A stretch of 40,948 nt of DNA from CAUPWF01 sp964369425 (lineage in GTDB: Bacteria; Bacillota; Clostridia; Lachnospirales; Lachnospiraceae), in the NCBI GenBank assembly GCA_964369425.1, contig CAYJGW010000020.1, positions 1-40,948 of the forward strand, in the 5' to 3' direction. Positions within the stretch are counted from its first letter, which is position 1. Every line of letters starts with the position of its first letter. Made by a program: the position numbers and the translations under genes. Of this stretch, positions 1 to 9,017 are shown piece by piece. Under the pieces are notes generated by a model. That model ran no database searches. It had not been told where the DNA came from and saw only the letters and a program-made list of their open reading frames with translations.

Positions 1-1589
1 AAGAAAATGTGGAATCAGAAGAGACTGAGGAAGAGCTAGTTGAAGAAAATGTGGACTCAGAAGAGGTAGAGGAAGAGCTAGTTGAAGAAAACATGGACTC
101 AGAAGAGGTAGAGGAAGAGTTAGTTGAAGAAAGCGTGGACTCCGAAGAAACTTGGGAAGAGCCAGTTGAAGAAAACGTGGACTCAGAAGAAACTGAGGAA
201 GAGCTAGTTGAAGAAAACGTGGAATCAGAAGAGACTGAAGAAGAGCTAGTTGAAGAATGCGAAGACTTAGAAGAAGCTGAAGAAATGGTTGAGACTACAC
301 CAGAAGTAGAAGAAGGAACGACAAGTTCAGCCGGAGATACAGGGGAGTGGGTGATACCATTTCACGATGAATCCTCAGAGAAGGAAGCGATTGCAAATGA
401 AGAAATCGATAACTTAGAGTCTGATATTGAAGGTATGCTAGAAGGTCTTGAGGAAGATTTAGAGTTAGAAGAATCTTTTGAAAAAGATGTGGAAGATATC
501 GAAGGTATGTCTGAGGTTGAAGAGTTCTTTGATGAAGATGAGACATATCATGAGTATGATAATGGCTTAAAAGCAGATGAGTCTTTTGGAGATGAGAATG
601 ATTTCATGGAAGATGATGATGAGAGAATGCAAGTCTTAGAAGAAGAAAAAGAAGCACCTACTCGTATGGAAAAAGCAAAAGCAGTTGCAACAGGAAAGAC
701 AGCAAAACTTCCGACAGCAGAGATTGCAAAAGCAGTAGCAGCAGGAGGAAGCATTGGGCAAGATACAGGATTTATCGTTCAAGCACGCTATGACTTAGAT
801 GCGCAAAGTGAGGTTGGTCTACGAGCAGGTCTTACAGAGGATCAAAAGAAATTATTCTCTTATTTCGTTCCAGTTCGTGGAATGAGTGAGCAATTAGTAG
901 AAGTACTAGAAAAAGATGAGATGTGCAAAGATCGATATGGAACTTCTAAGACAGGAAACCTACTTGTGATTGGTAGAAAAGGTTCTGGAAAGACTGTGCT
1001 TGCTGTAGATGTAGTGAAGGCAATACAAAAAAATCGACACATCAAGCAAGGAAAGGTTGCAATTGTAACCGGTGAGTCTTTGAATAAAAAGAAAATCAGC
1101 GATATCGTTGATAAGTTATATGGCGGTGCATTGATTATCGAAAAGGCAAACGGAATGAGTGAAAAGACAATCGTTCGTCTAAACAAAGCGATGGAAAGAG
1201 AAACTGGTGAAATGCTAGTAGTCTTGGAAGATGAGAGAAAGCCATTAGATAGAGTCCTGACAATGAATATGGATTTTAGAAAAAAATTCACATCTAGATT
1301 AGAAGTGCCAATCTTCATTAACGATGAACTCGTTACTTTTGCACAGACATATGCAAAGGAGAATGGATATAAGATAGATGAGATGGGAATCTTAGCGTTG
1401 TACAGCCAGATAGACACAATGCAAAGAGAAGAAAGCCCAGTTACTGTTGCAGTAGTAAAAGACATTATGGATGAGGCGATTAACCACTCAAGAAAGCTAG
1501 GAGTAAAGAAGATCGCAAAGCGCCTGTTTGGAAAAGGCTTAGATGAGTCCAAACGAATTATATTGACAGAAAAGAACTTCAATATGTAA
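1..1589 (+). CDS. Acidic-repeat protein with degenerate AAA+ (CbxX/CfxQ-like) ATPase domain, 5' truncated
   Basis: The reading frame is open to the window edge (first full codon at base 3), and the first possible start, a GTG at 9, lies inside a repeat, so the true start is upstream. The N-terminal third is extremely acidic and begins with 14-residue repeats. A low-complexity Glu/Asp linker follows, then an AAA+ domain with a Walker A motif GRKGSGKT (GSGKT at bases 981-995). The Walker B position reads GALIIEKA (around 1125-1150), where CbxX/CfxQ/SpoVK relatives have an Asp-Glu pair; here it is Glu-Lys, so ATP hydrolysis may be impaired. Downstream, MNMDFRKKF resembles the arginine-finger stretch NPGLRSRF of that family. 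The cellular role is unknown; a scaffold or regulatory AAA protein is an inference. The gene ends in a strong hairpin terminator ahead of glgB. Confidence 0.6.
   Translation, partial: ENVESEETEEELVEENVDSEEVEEELVEENMDSEEVEEELVEESVDSEETWEEPVEENVDSEETEEELVEENVESEETEEELVEECEDLEEAEEMVETTPEVEEGTTSSAGDTGEWVIPFHDESSEKEAIANEEIDNLESDIEGMLEGLEEDLELEESFEKDVEDIEGMSEVEEFFDEDETYHEYDNGLKADESFGDENDFMEDDDERMQVLEEEKEAPTRMEKAKAVATGKTAKLPTAEIAKAVAAGGSIGQDTGFIVQARYDLDAQSEVGLRAGLTEDQKKLFSYFVPVRGMSEQLVEVLEKDEMCKDRYGTSKTGNLLVIGRKGSGKTVLAVDVVKAIQKNRHIKQGKVAIVTGESLNKKKISDIVDKLYGGALIIEKANGMSEKTIVRLNKAMERETGEMLVVLEDERKPLDRVLTMNMDFRKKFTSRLEVPIFINDELVTFAQTYAKENGYKIDEMGILALYSQIDTMQREESPVTVAVVKDIMDEAINHSRKLGVKKIAKRLFGKGLDESKRIILTEKNFNM
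18..269 (+). repeat. Six 42-bp in-frame tandem repeats encoding an acidic 14-mer
   Basis: Six consecutive 42-bp units encode variants of EETEEELVEENVDS. A partial copy precedes them at the window edge, so the array continues upstream. Units differ by a few substitutions but keep length and frame. Copy number may vary between strains. Confidence 0.9.
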
Positions 1590-1610
1590 TTAAATAGTTA
1601 TAAATTGTCG

Positions 1611-1660
1611 AAAGGTCTGACTTATAATCTGAAAAGGTTATAAGTTGGACTTTTATTTTA
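1611..1660 (+). terminator. Rho-independent terminator after the AAA+-like gene
   Basis: A long stem pairs ACTTATAA (1620-1627) with TTATAAGT (1638-1645) and extends outward through GTC/GAC and AAA/TTT with wobble pairs. The loop is 10 nt and a T-rich tract (TTTTATTTT) follows. Confidence 0.7.
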
Positions 1661-1673
1661 TAACAAAAAAAGG

Positions 1674-1679
1674 TATAAT
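1674..1679 (+). promoter_or_regulatory. Putative glgB -10 box
   Basis: A perfect TATAAT lies 32 nt before the preferred glgB start. No good -35 hexamer sits at 16-18 nt; the nearest candidate, TTGGAC at 1645-1650, is too far and lies inside the terminator stem. Weak evidence. Confidence 0.35.
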
Positions 1680-1711
1680 GAAGTGTAATGCATAAAAGGG
1701 AGGGTACCGAG

Positions 1712-3625
1712 ATGGGAAGAAAGAAGAAACTAGGAATTCAAATTAGTGAAATTGACCAGTACTTATTCGGTCAAGGGACTCACTATGAGATATATAACAA
1801 ATTAGGGGCACATGTGGTGGATAACAATGGAATAATGGGAGTTTATTTCGCAGTATGGGCACCAAATGCAAAATCAGTTTCAGTAGTAGGTGATTTCAAT
1901 GAATGGGATATGCATGCACATGGAATGGAAAGGCAAGAGCCAATTGGAATCTATACCTGCTTTATACCAGGAGTGAAGGAAGGTGCATTTTATAAATTTC
2001 ACATAGAAACAATGTATGGAGAAGGAATTTATAAAGCGGATCCTTATGCGAATTATGCAGAGTTAAGACCAGGAACAGCTTCGAGAGTCGCGAATATTTC
2101 AAATCTAAAGTGGACAGATGCAGAATGGTTAGAAAAACGTGAGAAATGGTGCAGCAAAACAAGTCCGATGTCAGTATATGAAACCCACATCGGCTCATGG
2201 AAGAGGCACGAACATAGTGAGGATGAAGACGGATTCTACACTTATCGTGAATTTGCAAAAGAAGCTACAAAATATGTAAAAAAGATGGGATATACGCATA
2301 TAGAATTGATGGGAGTTGCGGAGCATCCTTTTGATGGTTCGTGGGGATATCAGGTGACAGGATATTATGCACCGACAGCTAGATATGGAACTCCAGAAGA
2401 TTTTGCGTATATGATTAACTATTTTCACAAGAATAATATTGGAGTTATTTTAGATTGGGTACCAGCTCATTTTCCAAAGGATGCTCATGGACTAGCGAAT
2501 TTTGATGGGACTTGTGTATATGAGCATGCAGATCCAAGGCAAGGAGAACATCCAGATTGGGGAACAAAAATCTTCAACTATGGTCGTCCAGAAGTAGGAA
2601 ATTTTCTGATTGCCAATGCATTATTTTGGATTGAACATTTTCACATTGATGGTTTGCGAGTAGATGCGGTTGCATCTATGCTTTATCTAGATTATGGAAA
2701 GAACGATGGACAGTGGGTAGCAAACCAACATGGCGGCAATGGAAATATTGAAGCAATGGAGATGTTTAAGCACCTCAATAACATTGTAAAAGAAAGAAAT
2801 CCTGGAGCGCTGATGATTGCAGAGGAATCAACAGCATGGCCTAAAGTTACTGGAGACGTAGAAGATGGTGGCTTAGGGTTTGGTATGAAGTGGAATATGG
2901 GATGGATGCACGACTTTTTAGAGTATATGAAACTAGATCCTATCTTTAGACAGTATAATCATCATCAATTAACGTTTGCAATGACTTATGCGTATAGTGA
3001 GAATTACATGCTTGTGTTGTCTCATGATGAAGTGGTACATTTAAAATGCTCGATGTTGAACAAAATGCCAGGGATTGGTGTAGATAAGTTTAAGAACTTG
3101 ATGGTAGGATATGCTTATATGATGGGTCATCCAGGTAAGAAGCTGCTGTTCATGGGGCAAGAATTTGGACATCTTCAAGAGTGGAGCGAAAAACGCCAAT
3201 TAGATTGGTACTTATTGGATGAGCCAGAACATTTGCACATGCAAGATTATACGAAAGACTTGTTAAAGCTGTATAAGACAAATAAAGCGATGTATGAATT
3301 GGATTGCAATCCAGAAGGGTTTTCTTGGATTAATCCAAATGATAACTCAAGAAGTATCTATAGTTTTACTAGACATTCAGCAGATAAGAAAAAGAATTTA
3401 TTGTTTGTATGTAATTTTACTCCAGTGGAAAGAGCAGATTACTGTGTAGGAGTGCCAAGAAAGAAGCAGTATCGATTGGTTCTGACAAGTGATGATGTAA
3501 AATATGGAGGAACAGGAAGGATAACGAATAAAGTATTTAAAGCAGCGCAAGGAGAGTGTGATGGACAACCGTATCACCTTGAGTATCCGTTGATGCCGTA
3601 TGAAGTAGCGATATTTTCATATTAA
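1712..3625 (+). CDS. glgB: 1,4-alpha-glucan branching enzyme (GlgB)
   Basis: The enzyme makes alpha-1,6 branches in glycogen by cutting and transferring alpha-1,4 chains. The protein has an N-terminal CBM48-like domain (WAPNAKSVSVVGDFNEWD), a GH13 barrel and a C-terminal beta domain, about 637 residues in all, normal for the family. Catalytic signatures are visible: GLRVDAV (nucleophile Asp near residue 318), the IAEEST acid/base Glu, and LSHDEVVH. GSWGYQVTGYYAPTARYGTP is typical of branching enzymes. An ATG lies eight codons upstream at 1688, but AGGGAGGG at about 1696-1703 has good spacing only to the ATG at 1712, so I chose the latter. No other glycogen genes are next to it, so it appears to be a single-gene unit with its own terminator. 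Confidence 0.95.
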   Translation: MGRKKKLGIQISEIDQYLFGQGTHYEIYNKLGAHVVDNNGIMGVYFAVWAPNAKSVSVVGDFNEWDMHAHGMERQEPIGIYTCFIPGVKEGAFYKFHIETMYGEGIYKADPYANYAELRPGTASRVANISNLKWTDAEWLEKREKWCSKTSPMSVYETHIGSWKRHEHSEDEDGFYTYREFAKEATKYVKKMGYTHIELMGVAEHPFDGSWGYQVTGYYAPTARYGTPEDFAYMINYFHKNNIGVILDWVPAHFPKDAHGLANFDGTCVYEHADPRQGEHPDWGTKIFNYGRPEVGNFLIANALFWIEHFHIDGLRVDAVASMLYLDYGKNDGQWVANQHGGNGNIEAMEMFKHLNNIVKERNPGALMIAEESTAWPKVTGDVEDGGLGFGMKWNMGWMHDFLEYMKLDPIFRQYNHHQLTFAMTYAYSENYMLVLSHDEVVHLKCSMLNKMPGIGVDKFKNLMVGYAYMMGHPGKKLLFMGQEFGHLQEWSEKRQLDWYLLDEPEHLHMQDYTKDLLKLYKTNKAMYELDCNPEGFSWINPNDNSRSIYSFTRHSADKKKNLLFVCNFTPVERADYCVGVPRKKQYRLVLTSDDVKYGGTGRITNKVFKAAQGECDGQPYHLEYPLMPYEVAIFSY

Positions 3626-3631
3626 AGGACA

Positions 3632-3666
3632 GAAAAAAGCCCCCATTTCGAAAGGGGGTTTTTTTC
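3632..3666 (+). terminator. Rho-independent terminator after glgB
   Basis: CCCCC (3640-3644) pairs with GGGGG (3654-3658) around a 9-nt loop and is followed by seven Ts. A matching A-tract precedes it, so it could also stop minus-strand transcription. Confidence 0.9.
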
Positions 3667-3735
3667 TTAGTTATCTAAAGGAATGAGGGGGGGATAATTA
3701 AGATTTCTTCTTAACTATCTAATTAAAGTATATAC

Positions 3736-3765
3736 AAAAAAAATGTCTAAAATATGTATTTAGAA
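3736..3765 (-). terminator. Possible terminator of the V-type ATPase operon
   Basis: Read on the minus strand, TCTAAA and TTTAGA (3764-3759 and 3751-3746) form a short AT-rich stem followed by CATTTTTTTT. The stem is only about 6 bp, so this is tentative. The rest of the 3668-3804 spacer shows no gene. Confidence 0.4.
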
Positions 3766-3804
3766 TAAAAGAAAGCTTAAATTCCTTAACAAGTCCTTAA
3801 GATA

Positions 3805-4425
3805 TCATTTTGCTAAAGAACGTTTTTTGATTACTTTTAGGCGTGTAAACTCTTCCCGCTCTTTCTCTTCTAAAGCGTTAGTGATGTTGATAACCAATGT
3901 GGTATAAGTTGGTATAGTGATATTTTTAAGCGCATTGGCTCTCTTTTGCGTCTTCTTGATATTATTTGCCAAGCGATATGCCGAGTTTTCGATTGCAGAT
4001 AGCCGGATAGTCAAAATTTTCACATCACGAAAAGCAGCCCTTGCGATATCGATGGATTCATTGGTATCGCTAAAGGAATAAGATGGTGCATTGCTACTCT
4101 CTATAAAATCAACGAGAGGAATCTCCGTTCCCATGATACTCCTTGTCTTGATTCGTATAGAAGTTTCGATAGGGATGGTATAAGATAACTGCGCAACTGT
4201 GTTGATTCCATGCTCGATATTAGCAATTTGTAGACAGCGATAGGCATTGGTAAATGTGGTATCAATCTGTTCTTGAATATCTTTTGCTTCATCGATTAAT
4301 CGCATCAGTTCTCTTATTAATATATTCCGCTTTTTATCCATCAATTCATAACCTTGCTTGGCAAGTGTAAGAGAGTTTTTTGCTAATATCAAGTTACCCT
4401 TAGTGGGAAACGATCGTGGATCCAT
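3805..4425 (-). CDS. ntpD: V/A-type ATP synthase subunit D
   Basis: This is the central-stalk rotor subunit, a long antiparallel coiled coil inside the A3B3 head. The protein starts MDPRSFPTKGNLILAKNSL and has the conserved N-terminal helix (P-T-K-x-N-L) and the C-terminal pattern RRANALKNI-like (KRANALKNITIPTYTTLV) of the family. It has about 206 residues, the usual size. The frame is open further upstream to 4491, but that stretch overlaps subunit B and lacks family residues. The ATG at 4425 follows a GGGGGTG ribosome site and leaves a 22-bp gap after subunit B. It is the last gene of the operon. Confidence 0.95.
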   Translation of the reverse strand: MDPRSFPTKGNLILAKNSLTLAKQGYELMDKKRNILIRELMRLIDEAKDIQEQIDTTFTNAYRCLQIANIEHGINTVAQLSYTIPIETSIRIKTRSIMGTEIPLVDFIESSNAPSYSFSDTNESIDIARAAFRDVKILTIRLSAIENSAYRLANNIKKTQKRANALKNITIPTYTTLVINITNALEEKEREEFTRLKVIKKRSLAK

Positions 4426-4447
4426 TTTGGCACCCCCTTTTATTTGA

Positions 4448-5827
4448 TTAGTCTTGTGGCTTGTAGAATTGATCCAAAATCTTGGTGTCAATTCGGTCTA
4501 ATTCTTCTCTAGGAAGTGTGGATAATAGTTCCCATCCTAGATCTAACGTCTCTAAAATAGTACGATTTTCTTCGTGTCCCTGACCGATAAATTCATTCTC
4601 GAAACGCTTTCCAAAAGCAAGATATTTTTTATCGATTGGAGAGAGTTCGTCTTCTCCAATTACAGAGGCTAGATTCCTTGCTTCTCCCACTTTTGCATAG
4701 GCAGAGAACAATTGGTTTGCTAACGATTGATGATCTACGCGGGTGTATCCTTCTCCGATACCATCTTTCATCAGACGAGAAAGGGATGGCAAGATGTTAA
4801 TCGGTGGGTAAATAGATTGCCCATTGATATTACGATCTAGAACTACCTGCCCTTCTGTTATATAACCTGTTAAGTCAGGAATTGGGTGAGTGATATCATC
4901 ATTTGGCATGGTTAAAATAGGTAGCTGTGTTACAGAACCCTTTGCGCTTTTTACAATTCCGGCACGTTCATAGATAGTGGCTAATTCACTATATAGATAA
5001 CCTGGATATCCTTTACGGCTAGGAATCTCTCCTTTTGATGAGGATACTTCACGCATGGCTTCTGCAAAGGATGTCATATCTGTTAAGATAACAAGGATAT
5101 GCATATCTTTTTCAAAAGCTAGATATTCCGCCACTGTTAGGGCCACTTTAGGCGTAATGAGACGCTCTACTACTGGATCATTTGCTAAGTTTAAGAACAT
5201 AATAACGTGGTCAGATACACCGCTCTCTTCAAATGTTTTTTGGAAAAAGTTGGCTACATCGTGCTTTACGCCCATAGCGGCGAATACGATTGCGAATTTT
5301 TCATCTGAATTCTCGCCAAGAGAAGCTTGACGGGCAATTTGTGCAGCTAATTGGTCATGTGGCAGACCGTTTCCAGAAAAGATTGGGAGCTTTTGCCCAC
5401 GTATTAAAGTGGTGAGTCCATCGATTGCAGAGACACCAGTTCGGATGTAGTTTCGTGGATACTCACGCTCTACTGGATTAAGTGGAAGTCCGTTGATATC
5501 TCTTTTAGTGGCACCAGCAATTGGACCCAAATCATCGATTGGTGCGCCGATTCCGTTAAAAACTCTTCCTAACATATCTTCTGAAAGGGAAACCTCCATT
5601 GCATGACCAGTCAGTTTAGTATGTGTATTTTTCAAGGACATATTCTCGGTACCTTCAAATACCTGTATAACCGCGCGATCTTCGTATACTTCGATAATAC
5701 GTCCGATTTTCTTTTCTTTACCGTTTACTTCAAATTCTACAATTTCATCGAAAAAAGCGTCCTGCACACCCTCAAGAACGATTAGAGGGCCGTTGATTCG
5801 GCTTAGTCCTAAATATTCAATTGACAT
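4448..5827 (-). CDS. ntpB: V/A-type ATP synthase subunit B
   Basis: This is the non-catalytic nucleotide-binding-fold subunit that alternates with A in the hexameric head. It is 459 residues long, as expected. Recognisable blocks are SIEYLGLSRINGPLIVLEG at the N-terminus, IRTGVSAIDGLTTLIRGQKL, GLPHDQLAAQIARQA (in place of a P-loop), and YPGYLYSELATIYERAG. The gene begins 14 bp after subunit A behind a GAGAGGAG ribosome site. Confidence 0.97.
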   Translation of the reverse strand: MSIEYLGLSRINGPLIVLEGVQDAFFDEIVEFEVNGKEKKIGRIIEVYEDRAVIQVFEGTENMSLKNTHTKLTGHAMEVSLSEDMLGRVFNGIGAPIDDLGPIAGATKRDINGLPLNPVEREYPRNYIRTGVSAIDGLTTLIRGQKLPIFSGNGLPHDQLAAQIARQASLGENSDEKFAIVFAAMGVKHDVANFFQKTFEESGVSDHVIMFLNLANDPVVERLITPKVALTVAEYLAFEKDMHILVILTDMTSFAEAMREVSSSKGEIPSRKGYPGYLYSELATIYERAGIVKSAKGSVTQLPILTMPNDDITHPIPDLTGYITEGQVVLDRNINGQSIYPPINILPSLSRLMKDGIGEGYTRVDHQSLANQLFSAYAKVGEARNLASVIGEDELSPIDKKYLAFGKRFENEFIGQGHEENRTILETLDLGWELLSTLPREELDRIDTKILDQFYKPQD

Positions 5828-5841
5828 TGAAAAGCTCCTCT

Positions 5842-7608
5842 CTATGCGTTTTTGATCATAATCTTATCGTAGAAGGAATCGATATCCCTCATATAAGATG
5901 TGAACAGTGATAATTGGTCGTTTGGAATATCATACTTAATTGCAATGATACGCTCGAAGATATTTTCTTCTTTTAAAATAGAGATAGGCATGTTCATAGC
6001 AATTAATTCTTTACATTTTTTGTGTAGATATAAGATGACTTCCATCATTTTTTCTTGCTTTTCCATCGATACACAGGTGTCATCTTTGTGGAAGGCATTT
6101 TGTTGTAGGAAACCAAGTCTTACGACACGTGCAATCTCCAGTGTAAGCTTTTGATCATCTGGTAATACATCACTACCGATTAGTTTTACAATTTCCATCA
6201 GGCTGCTCTCTTGATTTAAAATTGCCATAAGTTGGTTACGATTGTCAATAAAAGTAGCAGAGACGTAATCGTTGTACCAAGGTGCAAGGTCGCTTAGGTA
6301 CTCGCTATAGCTAGTCAACCAATGGATAGCAGGGAAGTGACGGGCATAAGCCAAACTTTTATCCAGTCCCCAGAAGCAACGAACGAAACGTTTTGTGTTC
6401 TGCGTTACTGGTTCGGAAAAATCTCCACCTTGAGGAGAAACCGCACCAATAATAGAAACAGAACCATCTGTTCCATTTAGGTTATGCATCATTCCAGCGC
6501 GCTCATAAAAAGCGGAAAGCCTAGATGCTAAGTATGCAGGAAAACCTTCCTCGGCAGGCATCTCTTCAAGACGACCAGAAAGTTCACGTAAAGCCTCTGC
6601 CCAGCGAGAAGTAGAATCTGCCATAATAGCAACGTCATATCCCATATCGCGGTAATATTCAGCCAACGTTAAACCAGTGTAGATACTTGCTTCTCTGGCT
6701 GCTACAGGCATGTTAGATGTATTAGCGATTAGGGTAGTTCGATCCATCAGTGGATTCCCGGATTTTGGATCAATTAGTTGAGAAAATTCCTCTAAAACTT
6801 GAGTCATCTCATTTCCCCGTTCTCCACATCCGATATAAATAATAATATCTGCATCAGACCATTTTGCAATCTGATGTTGTGTCATAGTTTTTCCAGTACC
6901 AAATCCACCAGGAACACAAGCAGTTCCTCCTTTTGCAATCGGGAACATCGTATCGATGATTCGCTGTCCCGTAATTAGAGGTTTGGACGCTGGGAATCTA
7001 TGGTGGGTAGGTCTAGGGATGCGAATTGGCCATTTTTGTGTCATGGTAATCTCTTTGACAGTTCCATCATCTAAATCTAAAGTCAGAAGTACATCGTTGA
7101 TGGTGTATAGACCATCCTTTACAACGGAGCGAACGATTCCATGAACATCAGGTGGTAGCATTACTTTGTGTGTAATTGCTGTAGTCTCTGGAACGGTGGC
7201 GATAATGCTTCCACCTGACAAGTACTCACCGACAGCAACAGTCATAGTAGTCTCCCACTTCTTGCTGATATCGAGTGAATGAACACTGACTCCTCTAGAG
7301 ATGTAGATGCCAGAATTCTCTGCGATACGCTCAAGAGGTCTTTCGATACCATCAAAGATATTATTCAAGATTCCAGGTGCTAGTGTTACAGAAATTGCAT
7401 TTCCTGTAGTTACAACTGTTTCGCCAGGTCTTAGTCCTGAGGTTTCCTCAAAGACTTGGATGGTGGTACGATCTTTATCTAGGGAAATTACTTCACCTAC
7501 GAGGCGTTCTTCCCCCACATAGACCATCTCACCCATTTCAAACCCAGTATTTCCTTTTAGGTAAATAACTGGACCATTAATGCCGTAAATTGTTCCTTGT
7601 TTATTCAT
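5842..7608 (-). CDS. ntpA: V/A-type ATP synthase catalytic subunit A
   Basis: This is the catalytic subunit that hydrolyses or makes ATP. The Walker A motif GGFGTGKT lies near residue 235, followed by YIGCGERGNEM and the arginine-rich SRWAEALRELSGRLEEMP block. The A-subunit-specific insertion is present near residues 115-190. It is about 588 residues, normal. The frame extends to 7647, but MNKQGTIYGINGPVIYL at 7608 is the family N-terminus and follows AGGAGGAAGCAG. The start overlaps the stop of subunit E by 8 bp, suggesting translational coupling. Confidence 0.97.
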   Translation of the reverse strand: MNKQGTIYGINGPVIYLKGNTGFEMGEMVYVGEERLVGEVISLDKDRTTIQVFEETSGLRPGETVVTTGNAISVTLAPGILNNIFDGIERPLERIAENSGIYISRGVSVHSLDISKKWETTMTVAVGEYLSGGSIIATVPETTAITHKVMLPPDVHGIVRSVVKDGLYTINDVLLTLDLDDGTVKEITMTQKWPIRIPRPTHHRFPASKPLITGQRIIDTMFPIAKGGTACVPGGFGTGKTMTQHQIAKWSDADIIIYIGCGERGNEMTQVLEEFSQLIDPKSGNPLMDRTTLIANTSNMPVAAREASIYTGLTLAEYYRDMGYDVAIMADSTSRWAEALRELSGRLEEMPAEEGFPAYLASRLSAFYERAGMMHNLNGTDGSVSIIGAVSPQGGDFSEPVTQNTKRFVRCFWGLDKSLAYARHFPAIHWLTSYSEYLSDLAPWYNDYVSATFIDNRNQLMAILNQESSLMEIVKLIGSDVLPDDQKLTLEIARVVRLGFLQQNAFHKDDTCVSMEKQEKMMEVILYLHKKCKELIAMNMPISILKEENIFERIIAIKYDIPNDQLSLFTSYMRDIDSFYDKIMIKNA

Positions 7609-8197
7609 TGCTGCTTCCTCCTGAGAAAAAGAAATTATCTTGCTCATCGGCTATTGCAGAGGCGAAAGAGCGATCGATTAATACGTTACTGTTGCGTAAG
7701 ACGGCACGTGTTCCACCAATAAAATCTTCTTTACTAATTGTAGGCGTGATGCCTGTCTCTTTGGCTAAGTATGGGACTTTTGCCTCATCAGATGCATTGA
7801 TGTACACCTGAAGGGGTTCATCTTTTGCAAATGCGATTGCTTGCTTCATATAGCTTACTAATAAGTCGGCATAAGCAGGGGATTTCATGTAATCATCCAC
7901 TAGATTTCGAACCTTTTGAAACAACTGGTTCTTTAGTTGAGACTGGGTACGCCCTTGCTCCCGCTTTAATTCTACTAAAGTAGTAGAAAGTACTTTGTTC
8001 TGTTGTTGTTTTGAGTTGTTTTCCTCAGTCTTAATCGAGAGCTGCGCCTGTCTAAGAGCAGTCTCTTTGTGGTCCTCAAATATTTGATCGATTGAGGCTT
8101 TGTGTTGATCGAGAATTCGATTGCCATCAGCGCGAGCATCTTCCATTGTTGCTTTGCGCAAATGTTCTATTTTTTCTTCTAATGTCAAATCTGTCAC
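7601..8197 (-). CDS. ntpE: V/A-type ATP synthase subunit E (peripheral stalk)
   Basis: The protein has about 198 residues, with a long charged helical N-terminal half and a compact C-terminal domain. This is the layout of the E subunit, which pairs with the G/H subunit in the peripheral stalk and holds the head still. Its place between F and A fits. The start is uncertain. A GTG at 8197 directly abuts its AAGAAG ribosome site, while a TTG at 8188 (three codons in) has normal spacing; the difference is three residues. Confidence 0.9.
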   Translation of the reverse strand: MTDLTLEEKIEHLRKATMEDARADGNRILDQHKASIDQIFEDHKETALRQAQLSIKTEENNSKQQQNKVLSTTLVELKREQGRTQSQLKNQLFQKVRNLVDDYMKSPAYADLLVSYMKQAIAFAKDEPLQVYINASDEAKVPYLAKETGITPTISKEDFIGGTRAVLRNSNVLIDRSFASAIADEQDNFFFSGGSSNE

Positions 8198-8217
8198 CTT
8201 CTTTTTACATTTTTCGC

Positions 8218-8526
8218 TTACAATTTCAATCCTATAGCTTCATTTACATATGAAGTGATAAAGTCAGGTCTACGACCGGTTCCATGCCTGTCTGGGATTT
8301 CGATGATAAGTGGAAGTTTACGGTTTAGTTTTACATCGTTGATTAATTCTGGGAATTCTACACCAAACTTTTCGGTCAGGAGTATGATTCCGTTCTCTGG
8401 ATCAGCGATGGCGCTGTCTAAAGCAGCACGTAATTCGTTCCTTGTGTGAACGACACAGCCGTCCACTCCGGCAAGGCGCATACCCGTATGAGTATCCACG
8501 TTATCGCTAATTAGATACATTTTCAT
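8218..8526 (-). CDS. ntpG: V/A-type ATP synthase subunit F
   Basis: A 102-residue protein starting MKMYLISDNVDTHTGMRLAG, the standard start of the F subunit, which binds subunit D in the central stalk. The motif GIILLTEKFG also matches the family. It begins 4 bp after the stop of subunit K. Confidence 0.95.
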   Translation of the reverse strand: MKMYLISDNVDTHTGMRLAGVDGCVVHTRNELRAALDSAIADPENGIILLTEKFGVEFPELINDVKLNRKLPLIIEIPDRHGTGRRPDFITSYVNEAIGLKL

Positions 8527-8530
8527 AGGC

Positions 8531-8989
8531 TTACAAGCTTCCGAGAATCATGAAAGAGATAACAAGTCCGTAAAGACATACACCCTCTGCCAGACCAACG
8601 AAGATTAAGGATTTTCCAAGAATGCTAGAATCTTCACTCAAAGCACCAAGAGCAGCACTTGCAGCACTAGCTACGGCGATACCACCACCGATACAAGAAA
8701 AACCAGTAACAAGAGCGGCTGCGATATAACCAAGACCTGTAGCAAGACCAGCATCTGCAGCAACAACTTCGACTCCTTCAGCAAGTGGCACATTTTCAGC
8801 GTGAACAGGCTCACCAGCAAACAACATAATAGTGGCAACTAGAATAATGCTAAAGAAGAAAAATGTATTAGTTCCGATTGCTCTTTTGTAACGTCCTTGA
8901 TTCTTTTCTCCGATTAGATAATATCCAAATGGTAGAATAATACTTAATAATAATGCTACGATTAATGTGATTGATACTGTTAATGTCAT
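8531..8989 (-). CDS. ntpK: V/A-type ATP synthase subunit K (proteolipid rotor ring)
   Basis: A hydrophobic protein of about 152 residues with four predicted membrane helices in two hairpins. The second hairpin carries GLAEGVCLYGLVISFMIL, with the ion-binding Glu. The first hairpin has no matching acidic residue, as in duplicated V-type rotor subunits. The loop between hairpins contains an acidic stretch (ENVPLAEGVEVVAADAG). I could not decide H+ or Na+ specificity. The frame is open to 9121, but that overlaps subunit I. The ATG at 8989 follows AGGAGG with 9-nt spacing. Confidence 0.93.
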   Translation of the reverse strand: MTLTVSITLIVALLLSIILPFGYYLIGEKNQGRYKRAIGTNTFFFFSIILVATIMLFAGEPVHAENVPLAEGVEVVAADAGLATGLGYIAAALVTGFSCIGGGIAVASAASAALGALSEDSSILGKSLIFVGLAEGVCLYGLVISFMILGSL

Positions 8990-9017
8990 GGTAATTGACC
9001 TCCTAAAAGTTTGATAT

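Noticed and set aside
18..269. Regular short repeats that might suggest a CRISPR array
   Set aside because: The units are contiguous without spacers, stay in frame and encode an acidic peptide inside a larger gene.
8750..8810. VPLAEG motif in the V-type ATPase subunit K loop, also found in the two-module surface protein
   Set aside because: A six-residue match in an acidic loop of an unrelated membrane protein is most likely coincidence.
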